Shown: positions 48,772-59,281 of the stretch, piece by piece
Layout of the letters: every line of letters begins with the position of its first letter
Numbering within the stretch: position 1 is the first letter of the stretch
From: Pochonia chlamydosporia 170
Lineage: Eukaryota; Ascomycota; Sordariomycetes; Hypocreales; Clavicipitaceae
Direction: 5' to 3'
DNA length: 64,000 nt
Assembly (NCBI RefSeq): GCF_001653235.2
Contig: NC_035793.1
Coordinates: 186,001 to 250,000, forward strand
The notes under the pieces: model-generated
Seen by the model: the letters and a program-made list of their open reading frames with translations, nothing else
Told to the model about the DNA's origin: nothing
The model's database searches: none
Program-made: the position numbers and the translations under genes

Positions 48772-48879
48772 CGTAGTATAGTTCACATTTCTAGACTGAC
48801 GAAGGCATGAGCGCTTGATAACTTCGACCGTTTTCTCCATCACCCGTACTTACATCCTGGTACTAACCGAACAATTCTT
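48772..48879. other. Convergent 3' flank
   Basis: 108 bp between the stop codons of the SDR gene and the amine oxidase pseudogene. Nothing was recognised. Confidence 0.5.
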
Positions 48880-50845
48880 TTAACCATGGGTTGGAAACGC
48901 TTCTTGCGGACTAGTATCGGTTCCTGCGGGAGAAATCGCGTCCTGGAGTACATGTACTCCTTGCACATCGTCTCTGCTTGCTTCGGTATTGCGCGCCAGA
49001 TCTGGGCTCTGAGCTTGTCCTGACAAGAGCCCATTTGCAGCAAGAATCTTCACGGCAGCTGATTCTCCACTCCAATACGCACCTGTTGTAGTACCTATCG
49101 CGATGAATGGCGCAGTATGTTCTCCTGCAAACCATATCCCTCGGTCTGGCAAGCCAGCTCTCGTTGTCCGAATGTCTTCATCCAAGTGTACTTCTTCCCC
49201 TTCAACCTGAGAGTAATCGCTAATCTGAAAATTTGTATATGACCCATTTCCTGCCAACTCGTCATTCTGCCAGTTTGTAGCAAGGATAGCATTTGGCATG
49301 CATTCAGGACAGCCAGCTTTGTAGTTGGGTAGCAGACTATAATACGGGCGAAAGAATCCAACCAGTGTATCGAAATATTCTGCACTATTTGGTGAGAGAT
49401 TTTGGATGAGAGATGTCACATAAGCTGCGCATGGTCCGTAGAGAGAGAATAAGAGTGTAGGCTGAGCTAGACTTCCAAAATGATCTTTGGAGGACAAAGG
49501 AACTAGCTCGATTGCCCAAGATTTCTGCTCGTCAGGTACGTATTGGGGATTGAGAAAGTGCGTGAAACTTGGTGTTGCTATGCTGCTCGTGGGCGAGTTG
49601 CCGCCTTCTCGAGTCGTGGCTGCAGGTGTAGGGACGTAACCCCAAAAGTCGAGAGGGAATGAGATATAAACTTTTTCCAGGCTGCTGTAAGAGGCGTTCT
49701 GGATCGCGCGGTAGAGTGGTAATGGTATTTGGGGATCAATGTTGAGTGTCCCACGCTTTAGACAGCCCAGCGGAATGGTCACCACAACCTCATCAAATTT
49801 GAAGTCGCCATTCTCTGTGCTGACCACAATTTTTGGGCCTTGACTCTCGATAAGCATATTCTGGATGCTCTTTACCTTTGTAGATAAATGGATTTTAGCC
49901 CCGAGTTGTACGTTCTCTGTAATTCGCTGCAAAATAGCCTCATGACTTCCGGTAACGTAAAGATTATCTTTTAAAGAGCGCCTATGTTAGCATGCTGTAG
50001 AGTTTAATGCGGTCTATGTGGTCTTGTTCATACCTCCATCAAGACACTCCTCAAGCCAGAACCATTTGAGGCTCTGCCTTTCCCAAGAGTCACCAATTAA
50101 TCATCCCCACATCTCTGCTAACATTAAGATGAAATTATGTTCTTCTGGGTCGAAAGACTGTTCTTTAAGCTGAGTAAGGAAGAAATCCTTCAAACTTTTA
50201 TTAGGGTGTATAGTAGAACAGTTTTCGTTGCTATACTTGAACGCCATATTGAGAAGATCCCAGACCTTTTCAAACCCGGTAGCAGTCACTTCACTATCTA
50301 GTAGTGACCCTTGAGAATTATAGACGCAGGCCGAGTCATCGATTAAAGAAAGTGCTGTGCCCGTGTCTTTTTGCTAGTTTGACTAGTGGATTGTTTTCCG
50401 TTCCGTGGATCCAGTTTGGGCCCCTATATGCGTCGTTAGCAGACCTCACGTAGCATTTCAACTTGATCTTACATATCAACAGCACGATCGAGGAGGCTTT
50501 CTTGGTGTGTCTGCGATCTATGCTTTAGTAATACACCCCGTCTGTTGCAAGTTACTGTGAACTCACGCGCCCTCCGACCCTAGACCGAGCTTCAAGAATT
50601 GTAACTTGAACACCCTTAGATGTTAAGACTTCTGCACATCTTAATCCAGCTAGACCGGCCCCGATAATTCCCACCTTAGGAGGTTCTACAATCTCTTCAG
50701 GTGAGTGCTTAGCCCTGAGTCTTATTGCTTTTCTTGGTACGTAGGAACATAAAAAGTCCTTGGAAAAGAGGAGAAGATCTTGCTGCATTCGGGAAAGACT
50801 GCCCTTAGCAGTATATATTTCACTGGCATGCCGTTTTCCCTCCAT
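48880..50845 (-). pseudogene. Flavin amine oxidase (polyamine/monoamine oxidase type), disrupted
   Basis: Exons on the minus strand: 50845-50567, 50510-50473, 50423-50034, 49967-48880. The intact ancestor would have had about 597 residues. FAD-binding elements are clear: VGIIGAGLAGLRCAEVL, LEARSRVGGR, DMGPNWIHGT and the C-terminal GIWFAGEHTAPFIAIGTTTG. Two lesions break the reading frame. A five-A run (plus-strand TTTTT at about 50370-50374) puts the frame out by one after PLVKLAK. An in-frame TGA at 50103-50101 then follows EMWG, where the family continues with a short aliphatic stretch and GDSWERQ. Enzymes of this class oxidise polyamines or related amines. Splice sites and most of the catalytic domain are still good, so the loss looks recent. 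A stop plus a frame break argue for real decay. Confidence 0.85.
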
Positions 50846-52587
50846 GTTGGCGATAAATGCTCTTGGAGAGAAGTGGTCGAGAGTGTGCAAAATTCACAGA
50901 CTATAAGTTAAATTGCTGCAGAAAAACCAGGAAAGGATGATTCAATTAACAGAAATTTCTGAAGAATAGGGCTCCCCAGGAGGCAGGGGATTAGGCACGA
51001 CCTTGTCTTCAAGGGCATCATTTCTGTCTTACCAACGACATAAAATCCTGGATAACAACAAAAAAAGACAAAGGGCATTAAAGTGGCCAAAAATAGTTGG
51101 TCAGATCTCTGTAAGAGAAAGAAAGAAACTGAAACTGTACTGCGCCCGGCTCTGAACGCTCTGACTTCAATGGCCACGGCTGGCCGCGGCAAAGACATGA
51201 TGCAAACTTCAAACTGCGCCGTCTGGTGGTCTTTGATACACAAAAATAGCTGGAAACAAGCGATTGTTTAATTTATTGGCAGCATGAAGCTCTTCTTGTG
51301 CTATTGAAGCGTTATCCAGGACAGGACAACAACGTCGTTCACAGTGAGCTACCCATGAAAGCTCTTGTGCCACATGCAACGATTGACTTTACCTCCACAT
51401 TTTTACGACAGACGACATGCTGCAATGTGTTAGAATGGGTTGTATCTAAAAGGGACGTCTACTACGATTTTGGAGGCTGCTGAGGGTGATGATGTGGTTG
51501 AGTATGGGTTTGCGAGTTGGGCGGTTGCTAGGAAGAAAGAAGACAAGCTTTGGGAGGTCGGTGAGAGGTGGTTGGGTTGAGTAGTTGAGAGGATCTCTTT
51601 GAAGGGATTGATGAAAAGGCAATGAATGAAGGGATATTGTCCACAGATTCAACTAAGACCACTCTCTGTATCAACCAACTAGACGCAGTGTCGTAACGTT
51701 ATGAGTCCATGGGTCGGAAGAACGGGCTCGAGTTGTCAAAAAACAAATTGTTGACTCATTGGAAACTGCACTTGCCCGGAAGTAAGAACATCGATATTCT
51801 CCCGGCAATTAAAGCATTATTCAGCAAGAACAGCGTCACGTCTCTCTTCAGCATTCAGTGGATTCATTCACCTGGTAACGTAGGGCTGACAGCTGAACTA
51901 CACCCCGGCCAGCAAGGGTTATTTCCATTTTCAGCAGCCACGTGGGTTAACTTGAAGCTCTCACTGGTTAGATCATGACGGAAGATTAAACCTGAAATAG
52001 TATGCTGCCCGACTTTCAAAGAAGAGTCGCGCATGGACGCTGGCTTCTAGCTCTGGCCAGGCGTCACGCCGAGGGATGTCGTGTGCTTGACTTTGTCAAG
52101 TCTGGTCTTCTTGATCCCCCAAAAGCATTTCCTGATAAAATGGGATTTGTATATTGAAAAAGGTAAATTGTTGGGACTTAAATGTTGTATTGCGAGTTAT
52201 CGATCCTGCCTTTGCCACTGTCAAGGGAACACGCTAGTCAAGGAGCAACTCTTTCCATGACACCCGACAGCCCCGACGGTTGCAAGCCTTTTTCTAATTT
52301 TATCTGCAGATCCCTTCATGTCAAGCCCCATCTCTTGCAGAACCAATTAGAAGACCAAATACACAGTTTCATTAGCCCAGTTTGGCATATGCTTATATCC
52401 TGCGCCATAGCTTAACGGGAAGCATAACGGTGGAAAGACAAATCATTGCGCAGGATGTGGCATTGTTGAGAAGAAAATACCCCTGAGGAGCCTTTTTCGG
52501 GTCCGTAATGGATTCCGGCCGTGTTTATTTTATTTCCTGGGAATAAGCACGGGCTGTTCAACACCGACGCCGAGTGTGCTCTAAGGG
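50846..52587. other. Intergenic region, no supported gene
   Basis: 1.7 kb between the divergent amine oxidase pseudogene and the sialidase gene. Only short frames without domains. AT-richer than the coding flanks. Confidence 0.5.
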
Positions 52588-52593
52588 TATAAA
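52588..52593 (+). promoter_or_regulatory. TATA box of the sialidase gene
   Basis: TATAAA lies 92 bp upstream of the ATG at 52680, followed by a T/C-rich leader. Confidence 0.5.
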
Positions 52594-52679
52594 GACAGGC
52601 AACGTTGTGAACTGTACATTTGGATGAACCGGTATCCACGTCAATTTACCTTCATTTTTCCTTTTTCTTTTAAGTGATC

Positions 52680-53918
52680 ATGCGAGGAACTACCCTTCTG
52701 AATGGTTGGCTTACCGCCATGCTAGGCGCTGGCCTGGCTTCGGCTGCCGTCAAGGACCCTGCCAAAGACGCCACTCCTTCTCATAAGGAGTTTGCTCTAT
52801 TTAAGAGCGCGAACATGGCTGGTGCGGACAAGCTTTCCACTGGCATCGGGTTCCATTCTTTCCGGATTCCCGCAGTTGTGACAACCACTACGGGCCGTAT
52901 CCTTGCCTTTGCCGAAGGTCGACGTCACGACAACCGAGACTTTGGTGACATTAATCTCGTCTTCAAACGCACCAAGGCGGCCAACAACCACGGTTCCAGC
53001 CCAAGTGACTGGGAGGGTCTGCAAGAAGTTGTCGGCAAAGGTGACGGTACCTGGGGTAATCCGACACCAGTCGTTGACGGCAAGACCATCTACCTCTTCC
53101 TGAGCTGGAACGGCGGCGCTTACAGCCAGAACGGCAATGACAAGCTCCCCAATGGAAAAGTCACCAAGAAGATTGACAAGACTTGGGAGGGAAGACGCCA
53201 CCTCTATCTTACACAGAGCACCGACGACGGCAAAACCTGGTCCGAACCTAAGGACATGACCAAACAACTTACGCCTGAAAACTGGGCTTGGGACGCCGTT
53301 GGCCCAGGCAACGGTATTGTCATGGCCTCTGGTGAAGTCGTTATTCCCGCTATGGGAAGAAACATTATTGGACGAGGTGAGCCTGGTAAGCGAACATGGA
53401 CTTACCAGAGCCTCAAGGGAGCTGGTGCCGAAGGAACCGTGGCCCAAACCCCCGACGGCAAGCTCTATCGCAACGACCGTGCCGGCAAAGACGACGATTA
53501 CCGAAAGGTTGCTCGAGGAACACTCACCTCCTTCGGCTCCTTTGCTCTTGACAAGGGTCTCCCTGACCCTGCTTGTGAAGCTGCAACTCTTCTGTACAAC
53601 CGTGCTGACGCCAAGGGTCCTGCACGCGTTGTGTTCCTCAACTCGGCCGATAAGAACTCTCGACGAGCGATGCGTGTTAGAATCAGCTACGACAGCAATG
53701 CCAACAAGTATAACTACGGCCGCAAGCTTAGTGATGCTCCGGTTTCTGGAGCTGGACACGAGGGTGGGTATTCTAGCTTGACAAAGACGGCTGACTTTAA
53801 TGTTGGGGCGCTTGTTGAGACGGACTTTTATCAGACTGGTGGCTCTAAGAATGATTATCGTGCTATTGTGTGGAGGAAGTTCAACTTGAGCTGGATTTTG
53901 CACGGGCCGAATAACTAG
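52680..53918 (+). CDS. Secreted exo-sialidase (GH33; sialidase or Kdnase)
   Basis: A single exon of 412 residues. The signal peptide is MRGTTLLNGWLTAMLGAGLA with cleavage probably near SAA. The sialidase signature FRIP is at 61-64 (Arg62 of the arginine triad). The conserved AFAEGRRHDNRDFGDINLVF carries the following Arg and catalytic Asp. An Asp-box STDDGKTW is at 180-187. The nucleophile region GHEGGYSSL (Tyr) is near the C-terminus. The enzyme releases terminal sialic acid, or KDN in some fungi, from glycoconjugates outside the cell. Fungal GH33 enzymes are not numerous, and the characterised Aspergillus one prefers KDN, so both substrates should be considered. The short length suggests a catalytic domain without lectin modules. 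The first in-frame ATG is at 52680. Codons are C-ending in the 5' part, typical of good expression. Confidence 0.9.
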   Translation: MRGTTLLNGWLTAMLGAGLASAAVKDPAKDATPSHKEFALFKSANMAGADKLSTGIGFHSFRIPAVVTTTTGRILAFAEGRRHDNRDFGDINLVFKRTKAANNHGSSPSDWEGLQEVVGKGDGTWGNPTPVVDGKTIYLFLSWNGGAYSQNGNDKLPNGKVTKKIDKTWEGRRHLYLTQSTDDGKTWSEPKDMTKQLTPENWAWDAVGPGNGIVMASGEVVIPAMGRNIIGRGEPGKRTWTYQSLKGAGAEGTVAQTPDGKLYRNDRAGKDDDYRKVARGTLTSFGSFALDKGLPDPACEAATLLYNRADAKGPARVVFLNSADKNSRRAMRVRISYDSNANKYNYGRKLSDAPVSGAGHEGGYSSLTKTADFNVGALVETDFYQTGGSKNDYRAIVWRKFNLSWILHGPNN

Positions 53919-55236
53919 ACTGATCCGAGGTCCGAGGAATTGCGGTTGAAAGGGGTTTGTCAACTGATCTTGTATATATGTCACATTTTGGTGTATACAT
54001 TATTTGTCTTTCTTTCGTACATAGCATTTAATGTAAAGTTTCAATTCTCATATATGGCCTAGTGTCGCCTGAGTTGTCGCCCATTGCACTACAGCTGTCA
54101 CTTGTTATGAAGTAACCTCTGGCTGATCTGGATTAGGCTACGGCGTTGGCACCCAATTAACCAGTTTACGGCGGATGAGACTGAATTCCATCCCAGCTTC
54201 GAGTTGGATACCATTGGGTATAGCTTTCAGTGTTCATGGTTTCCCGTGCACAACAGGACGTGACGACCAGTCTAGAATTAGTGCTGAAATTGGTTTTAAA
54301 CACGTTGGGTATGATTGATGACCGGTTAAGGAAGGATAGACGTGAAGATGGGTTGCTGTTGCTTACACAATTTTGTAAGCTGTAACTCCAATTCGCCAGG
54401 TCATCTCCAGCGCCCAGCCTCGATCAAGCTCCTCTGCAAGGTGGAACGTCTTCGGAACTTTTGAGTGGGATATCACATAGCACTACATATGCCCGGCTGA
54501 ATTCTCCCCCAACCTGTGTGACTTCGGCAACTCTATGTTGCCATTGCTTTCTGTGGACTGTGGTCATCTGCCAAACTGTAGTTGCACAACTGTTTCTGGG
54601 CATACTGAAAGTATGAGACAGGTCACAGTCTCATTTCAGCGAGCACTGCGTCCAACATGGTGTCTTACCAAAACGTCCCGAACGCCACATGTTCTACGAC
54701 AACGGATATTTGCTCAGCCTTGTTCCTTTGAGCCAATGACACCTACGGCGTAAATGCAGAAACGTGCCCCGATCCTTTAAATACTCACATTGCGAGAGAA
54801 GGCACACAGTCATGGACAGCTGCACTCTGCCTCACCGAAGTGTTGTAAGACTACACTGGCAATGTTACTGGACGGGGTCGAAGTCGAGGCTGCTGCCAAG
54901 TGAGCACGTAAGCACAGCCGAAGACTGTGATACTGTGAGCGAAATAATGAGAGAGCGTAAACAAAGTGGCAGAGCCTCTTTGCAGAGCAACTATTACCAG
55001 TTATATTTGTCAAGGTAGACACTCTGAAAATGAGGGCATCTGAGCACTGGTCATATCACGCTTCTTTTCTTGTTCAAGAGACAGTTGTGCTTATTTCGCC
55101 TGCAGACATTGCAGTCTGTAAGTTTGTCACTATAATACAAAACAGGGGTTTCCATTATTGAGACTCCAATGCGGGAGGCTTCATATCCTGTGTTCTTGTC
55201 CCGATCTGTTGTCTGATACTCCACTCCATTGCAACA
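53919..55236. other. Intergenic region, no supported gene
   Basis: 1.3 kb between the sialidase gene and the membrane protein gene. A few short frames, no domains. The end of this stretch may contain an unrecognised 5' exon of the next gene. Confidence 0.45.
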
Positions 55237-57036
55237 ATGATGACCTTTGCTGCAAATTGTACCCTACCTCAAGAGAGGGTAGGATATATGTACAGCCCGT
55301 CGGTCAGAGGCACTCTGAACATTCTATGGAGTTGTCTAACCACCCTCGTCATTTGCACGTGGTCCGTTTTACACCCCAACGTCCCTACGCAGTCCAAACC
55401 CGTGGACAGGAAACAAGAATGGACAAGGAAATTGATAAGGTGGTCGTGGAAGTTCGCTTGGATGTTGTTCAACATCTTAGCTCCGGAGTGGCCACTGGGG
55501 AAAGCTTACAGCGATAAAATGTCTGTCAAAGCCACCAAGCGAAGGTTCGATGCGCTGAAGACGGAGAAGAATTACTCCCGCTCATGGACACCCAAAAGCA
55601 TGCATTTTGCAAACAAGGGTGGATATGCCATCAAGTTTTGCGAGTCAAAACTTGGCACCTCTGAGAGCCCGGACAAATGTATTGTTGCAGAAAAGTCACA
55701 ACAGTCTCTGAACAGCGTCGGGCTACCCTCGAAACATGTTGAGACATCGCAAGCCACTGCAGAGACTCTTGTGAGCGGCTCTTCGTGCGATATTGAGTTG
55801 GGAAGCCGGGATGCATCTCACACCACACCAGATGATACCGACTTGAAGAATGCTGAAGAGGGCCATGGTAATTCTGGATCAGCTACAAAGAGCTTGAGCT
55901 GGGATACAGAACGTCGCAATTGGTTTTCAAAGCACTTGTTCCCAACCATATCACCGCAAGAGCTTGCAGAAAGAGCACAGCAGAAATCACACGTAATCGG
56001 ACCTATCAACTGGAAATTGAGTCCTGTGAACGAGCCCAACGTGGAAACAGCTCGCCTAACTGTTTCAAAGAAGAGTTTCCCGAACGAGTGGGAGAAAGAA
56101 CGGTACAGAACCTTTCCAAGACAATTGGCTCGAAACTTGGCGCCTCTGGCTGGGGATCTCTGGGTGTTGGACGCCAACCAGCTCCTGTACGCGTGGGAGG
56201 CTGGTATCATCAGTGAGCTGCCGGACTACGACGACGACGATTTGGATGATCGGAACAAGGGGGATGTGGTTGTAAAAGTTCTCGCTATCGTGCAAATCTT
56301 GTGGTTTGTGGTTCAGGTTATCTTTAGGCTTGCTGACAAGCTTCCTACAACCCAGTTGGAGATTCTTACCTTCTCATACGCCGTTTGTACAGTAGCTGCC
56401 TACTTCCTCCTCATGGGACAAACGAAAGATACGCAGTATTCCGTCACTTTGTACGCAGCAAGATATGCTATGCCACATGAGCTCTTGCGACTGGCGGTTA
56501 TGGGACCTACCGACTTTGGCCCGACCCGAAAGTTCGTTTGGATACCAAACACTGCAATTCATGCTGCACCTGACAGGAAGCCGTTTAGCACGGTTAGAGA
56601 CCTAGCCGGGGTGTCGAGTGTTTCGCTCGTCGTCCTGGGAGGATTGCATTGTCTCGCATGGAAGAATGAATTCCCAACTAAAACCGAGTGGATTTATTGG
56701 AATGTTGCTTCAGTTCTGACAGGGGCGGTTTTCCCAATTATATTTCTGGTGAGCTGGCTGGGGTCAGCTATAGCACAAGACAAAACCTTCATGAACACAT
56801 ATTCACCGCAAGTGGTGGTTGATTGGGTACGGCATGTGAAAGCCAAACCCAGGATTTACGGCTACATACGTATTCTCACCATGCGTAATCTTGGATCGAG
56901 CATGCTTTTGCTAGGGTCTTACTTTGTCATTGTGCGGCTGTACGTGATTTTCGAGGTTCTGCGAACTTTGGGGACTCAACCCCCAGAAGCATTTGCAAGT
57001 ACAGTTTGGTGGGCCAATGTACCACACTTTGGTTAA
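55237..57036 (+). CDS. Conserved fungal polytopic membrane protein of unknown function
   Basis: A single exon of 599 residues as annotated. It starts with GYMYSPSVRGTLNILWSCLT followed by a first hydrophobic helix. This opening is typical of a large fungal family of uncharacterised membrane proteins. A long soluble loop (about 110-340) contains ALKTEKNYSRSWTPKSMHFA and an acidic stretch, DYDDDDLDDRNKGD. Further membrane segments are around VLAIVQILWFVVQVIF, YAVCTVAAYFLLMG, SVSLVVLGGLHCLAW, ASVLTGAVFPIIFLVSWLGS and SMLLLGSYFVIVRLYVIF. The protein ends at WANVPHFG, a family-typical end. Family members often have a signal peptide before the GY.YSPS.RGT block, so a 5' exon may be missing. Function is not known. 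Confidence 0.82.
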   Translation: MMTFAANCTLPQERVGYMYSPSVRGTLNILWSCLTTLVICTWSVLHPNVPTQSKPVDRKQEWTRKLIRWSWKFAWMLFNILAPEWPLGKAYSDKMSVKATKRRFDALKTEKNYSRSWTPKSMHFANKGGYAIKFCESKLGTSESPDKCIVAEKSQQSLNSVGLPSKHVETSQATAETLVSGSSCDIELGSRDASHTTPDDTDLKNAEEGHGNSGSATKSLSWDTERRNWFSKHLFPTISPQELAERAQQKSHVIGPINWKLSPVNEPNVETARLTVSKKSFPNEWEKERYRTFPRQLARNLAPLAGDLWVLDANQLLYAWEAGIISELPDYDDDDLDDRNKGDVVVKVLAIVQILWFVVQVIFRLADKLPTTQLEILTFSYAVCTVAAYFLLMGQTKDTQYSVTLYAARYAMPHELLRLAVMGPTDFGPTRKFVWIPNTAIHAAPDRKPFSTVRDLAGVSSVSLVVLGGLHCLAWKNEFPTKTEWIYWNVASVLTGAVFPIIFLVSWLGSAIAQDKTFMNTYSPQVVVDWVRHVKAKPRIYGYIRILTMRNLGSSMLLLGSYFVIVRLYVIFEVLRTLGTQPPEAFASTVWWANVPHFG

Positions 57037-57655
57037 AGGTAATGCAGACATTGCACCTGAGGGAAGCCTGTTGGACTTGGATCTTGACACTGGCGACTTA
57101 GAGGGCTGTGAAGCATCATGAACAAAAGTTGGAAATATGGTACGGTTGATAATTGGACCGAGGGAGTCTGTGTGGGGGTTTATTTCTGCTTTGAGAAGCC
57201 ACGGGATAGGTAATAAGCGTATTTGAATGAAGATGTCTCCAAAATCGTCCTGTTCGTGTCCTGCTGGTGTCATAGCTCGCTTATCAAGCCGGCTTGTTCC
57301 GCAGATGTGAACATAGAGCTTGCCAGGTCAGATGCTGTGAACATTGTTATGTAAAATACGAGCTGAGTTTGTGTTATCTCTTTGGAATGCCCTTTTAAGA
57401 AACCGGGGGACGAAGCAGGCTCACTGCCAAAGAAGAAGGCTCTTGCTGATGCCGAGTGCATATGTACGTTTCTGTGCTGCTCACCACAAGCATTGCTACC
57501 TACCAACTGAAAACGGCCACGACATGCGATCATGGTGGGGCTTTCACGGGTTAGTATTCTCTTTTTCTTTTCCGTTAGGTTTCTTGACTGTGAGATTGAA
57601 GTAGCTATTTAGAACTGTGGAAGGTACTCCTGCGGTCTCGGGCGCGCATGCAAGC
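57037..57655. other. Intergenic region
   Basis: About 620 bp after the membrane protein gene. No supported ORF. Confidence 0.5.
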
Positions 57656-57705
57656 CTCGCGCCTTGCGCCTTACACCTTACGCCTTAGGCGCTACGCCCT
57701 ACAGG
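57656..57705. repeat. Left array of GCGCCTTA-type repeats
   Basis: Tandem, slightly diverged copies of a CGCCTTA/CGCCTTG unit (GCGCCTTGCGCCTTAC, ACCTTACGCCTTAGGCGC, then TACGCCC). CGCCTTAGGCG is close to a perfect palindrome. The complementary array at 60418-60440 lies in the opposite orientation, and the pair brackets the two enzyme genes. Confidence 0.7.
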
Positions 57706-57893
57706 CCATACCAGGCTGGACTGTTGAGGTGATTGTCTTGTTATTATTTAGCCAGGGCTTGAGAAGAAAGCAAGTGATGCGAGTTTATTGAAGCCGTGCT
57801 TCTCTGGACAATTATTCCGCCCGTGAGGCAGCTTACGAACAAACAATTGTTTTCCAGAGACCAGCCCCTACTAACATATGACGACAAACCACA

Positions 57894-59069
57894 ATGACAT
57901 TCACACCTTCAATTGCCCCCTTGGACGCTTCCAAGACTGTCCTCGAACTGACAACGAAACCGAAGCCGGTGCCTGCACCTAATTCACCAGAGGTCGCCTC
58001 CATTACGGCTTACACCGATCACATGCTTCTGGTATCATGGAATGCGAAGCACGGTTGGGATACCCCGAGAATAGTGCCATACGGGCCTATTTCACTGGAA
58101 CCAGGGGCGAGTATTTTCCAATACGCTACCAATTGCTATGAAGGCATGAAGGCGTTTCGCGGATTTGATGGTCGACTTCGTCTCCTACGGCCAATGTACA
58201 ACTGCGAGAGGATGCTTGCATCCGCAACCCGAATTTCTCTTCCAATTTTTGAGCCTGAGGAGTTGCTCAAGCTTATAAAGAAGATATGCTCTGTCGAAGC
58301 CCCAAAGTGGCTTTCAAAGGATCAAGCTGGTTCTGCTTTGTATATCCGCCCAACCATGATCGGCACCGATACCAGTCTGGGAGTTAAAGTTCCTGAGCAG
58401 GCTCTGCTTTGCATTTTCCTTACATATTGGCCCAATCCCTATCAGCAAGTATCGGGAGTCACACCGAAATTGGGCTCAAGGTTGCTGGCAAGCAGCGGCC
58501 ATTCAGTCCGAGCATGGCCCAAGGGCACAGGAGAAGCAAAGATCGGGGCGAACTATGGCCCTGCGCTGGTTGAACATGCTGAAGCTCGTAGGCGCGGCTA
58601 TGATCAAATCCTGTGGCTCTTTGGACCTGATAGGCACATCACTGAGGCTGGCGGCAGTAATATTTTCGTAATGTGGTGGACTTCCGAAGGCGTACTTCAG
58701 CTCATTACGCCACCTTTAGACGAGGATAAGCTGATATTGGCTGGAGGAACAAGAAGAAATCTGCTGGAGCTGTCTCGAGACATGTTTGCTGTGGACGAAG
58801 AAAATGGCGCTGCGAGATGTGAAGTACTGGAAAGGAAGATAACCATGTTTGAGGTGCAGCAGGCGGCTGATGAAGGGCGACTTGCTGCTGTGTTTGTGGC
58901 GGGAACTGCCTTTTGGGTGTATCCTGTCGCAGAGATATGCTTCAATGGGCGGGATATAATGGTTGATGTTGGGAGGGTGCCGCATGTGGCGATGCTGAGA
59001 AGCAGGTTGGAGGACATTGTGTATGGTAGGGAGGAAAGTAGTTGGGTTGATATTGTGGAAGAGAACTAG
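57894..59069 (+). CDS. Branched-chain amino-acid aminotransferase (fold-type IV PLP)
   Basis: A single exon of 391 residues. It catalyses reversible transfer of the amino group between valine, leucine or isoleucine and 2-oxoglutarate. Landmarks: YGPISLEPGASIFQYATNCY and EGMKAFRGFDGRLRLLRP, then RMLASATRISLP and LYIRPTMIGTD. The PLP lysine is K216 in GTGEAKIGANYGPAL, and the phosphate-binding end is EAGGSNIFVM with ILAGGTRRNLLEL. There is no mitochondrial presequence, so a cytosolic form is likely. The sequence departs from the housekeeping enzymes at the lysine loop (KIGANYGP rather than KLGGNYAP), as in secondary-metabolism paralogues. It is convergent with the ketopantoate-reductase-family gene, 212 bp away. 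Confidence 0.93.
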   Translation: MTFTPSIAPLDASKTVLELTTKPKPVPAPNSPEVASITAYTDHMLLVSWNAKHGWDTPRIVPYGPISLEPGASIFQYATNCYEGMKAFRGFDGRLRLLRPMYNCERMLASATRISLPIFEPEELLKLIKKICSVEAPKWLSKDQAGSALYIRPTMIGTDTSLGVKVPEQALLCIFLTYWPNPYQQVSGVTPKLGSRLLASSGHSVRAWPKGTGEAKIGANYGPALVEHAEARRRGYDQILWLFGPDRHITEAGGSNIFVMWWTSEGVLQLITPPLDEDKLILAGGTRRNLLELSRDMFAVDEENGAARCEVLERKITMFEVQQAADEGRLAAVFVAGTAFWVYPVAEICFNGRDIMVDVGRVPHVAMLRSRLEDIVYGREESSWVDIVEEN

Positions 59070-59281
59070 TGGATATGGTCATATTAAGTAGACTAATCAA
59101 GACAGACAGAAAAACCTTGGGTCCGTGTAAGACGTGAGTAACCCTTCAGAGTGCGGATAGGCTTTCTGTCCCCTCATGAACGAAGTCATTGAAGGCAAAA
59201 TGAACCTGAAATCTAATTTACTACTGCAGAATCTGTCATAAAGTGTATGCATATGGTACGAAAACATATTCGGTATACTCT

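Noticed and set aside
52797..53984. 395-codon open frame on the minus strand
   Set aside because: It is a mirror of the sialidase gene with no recognisable domain.
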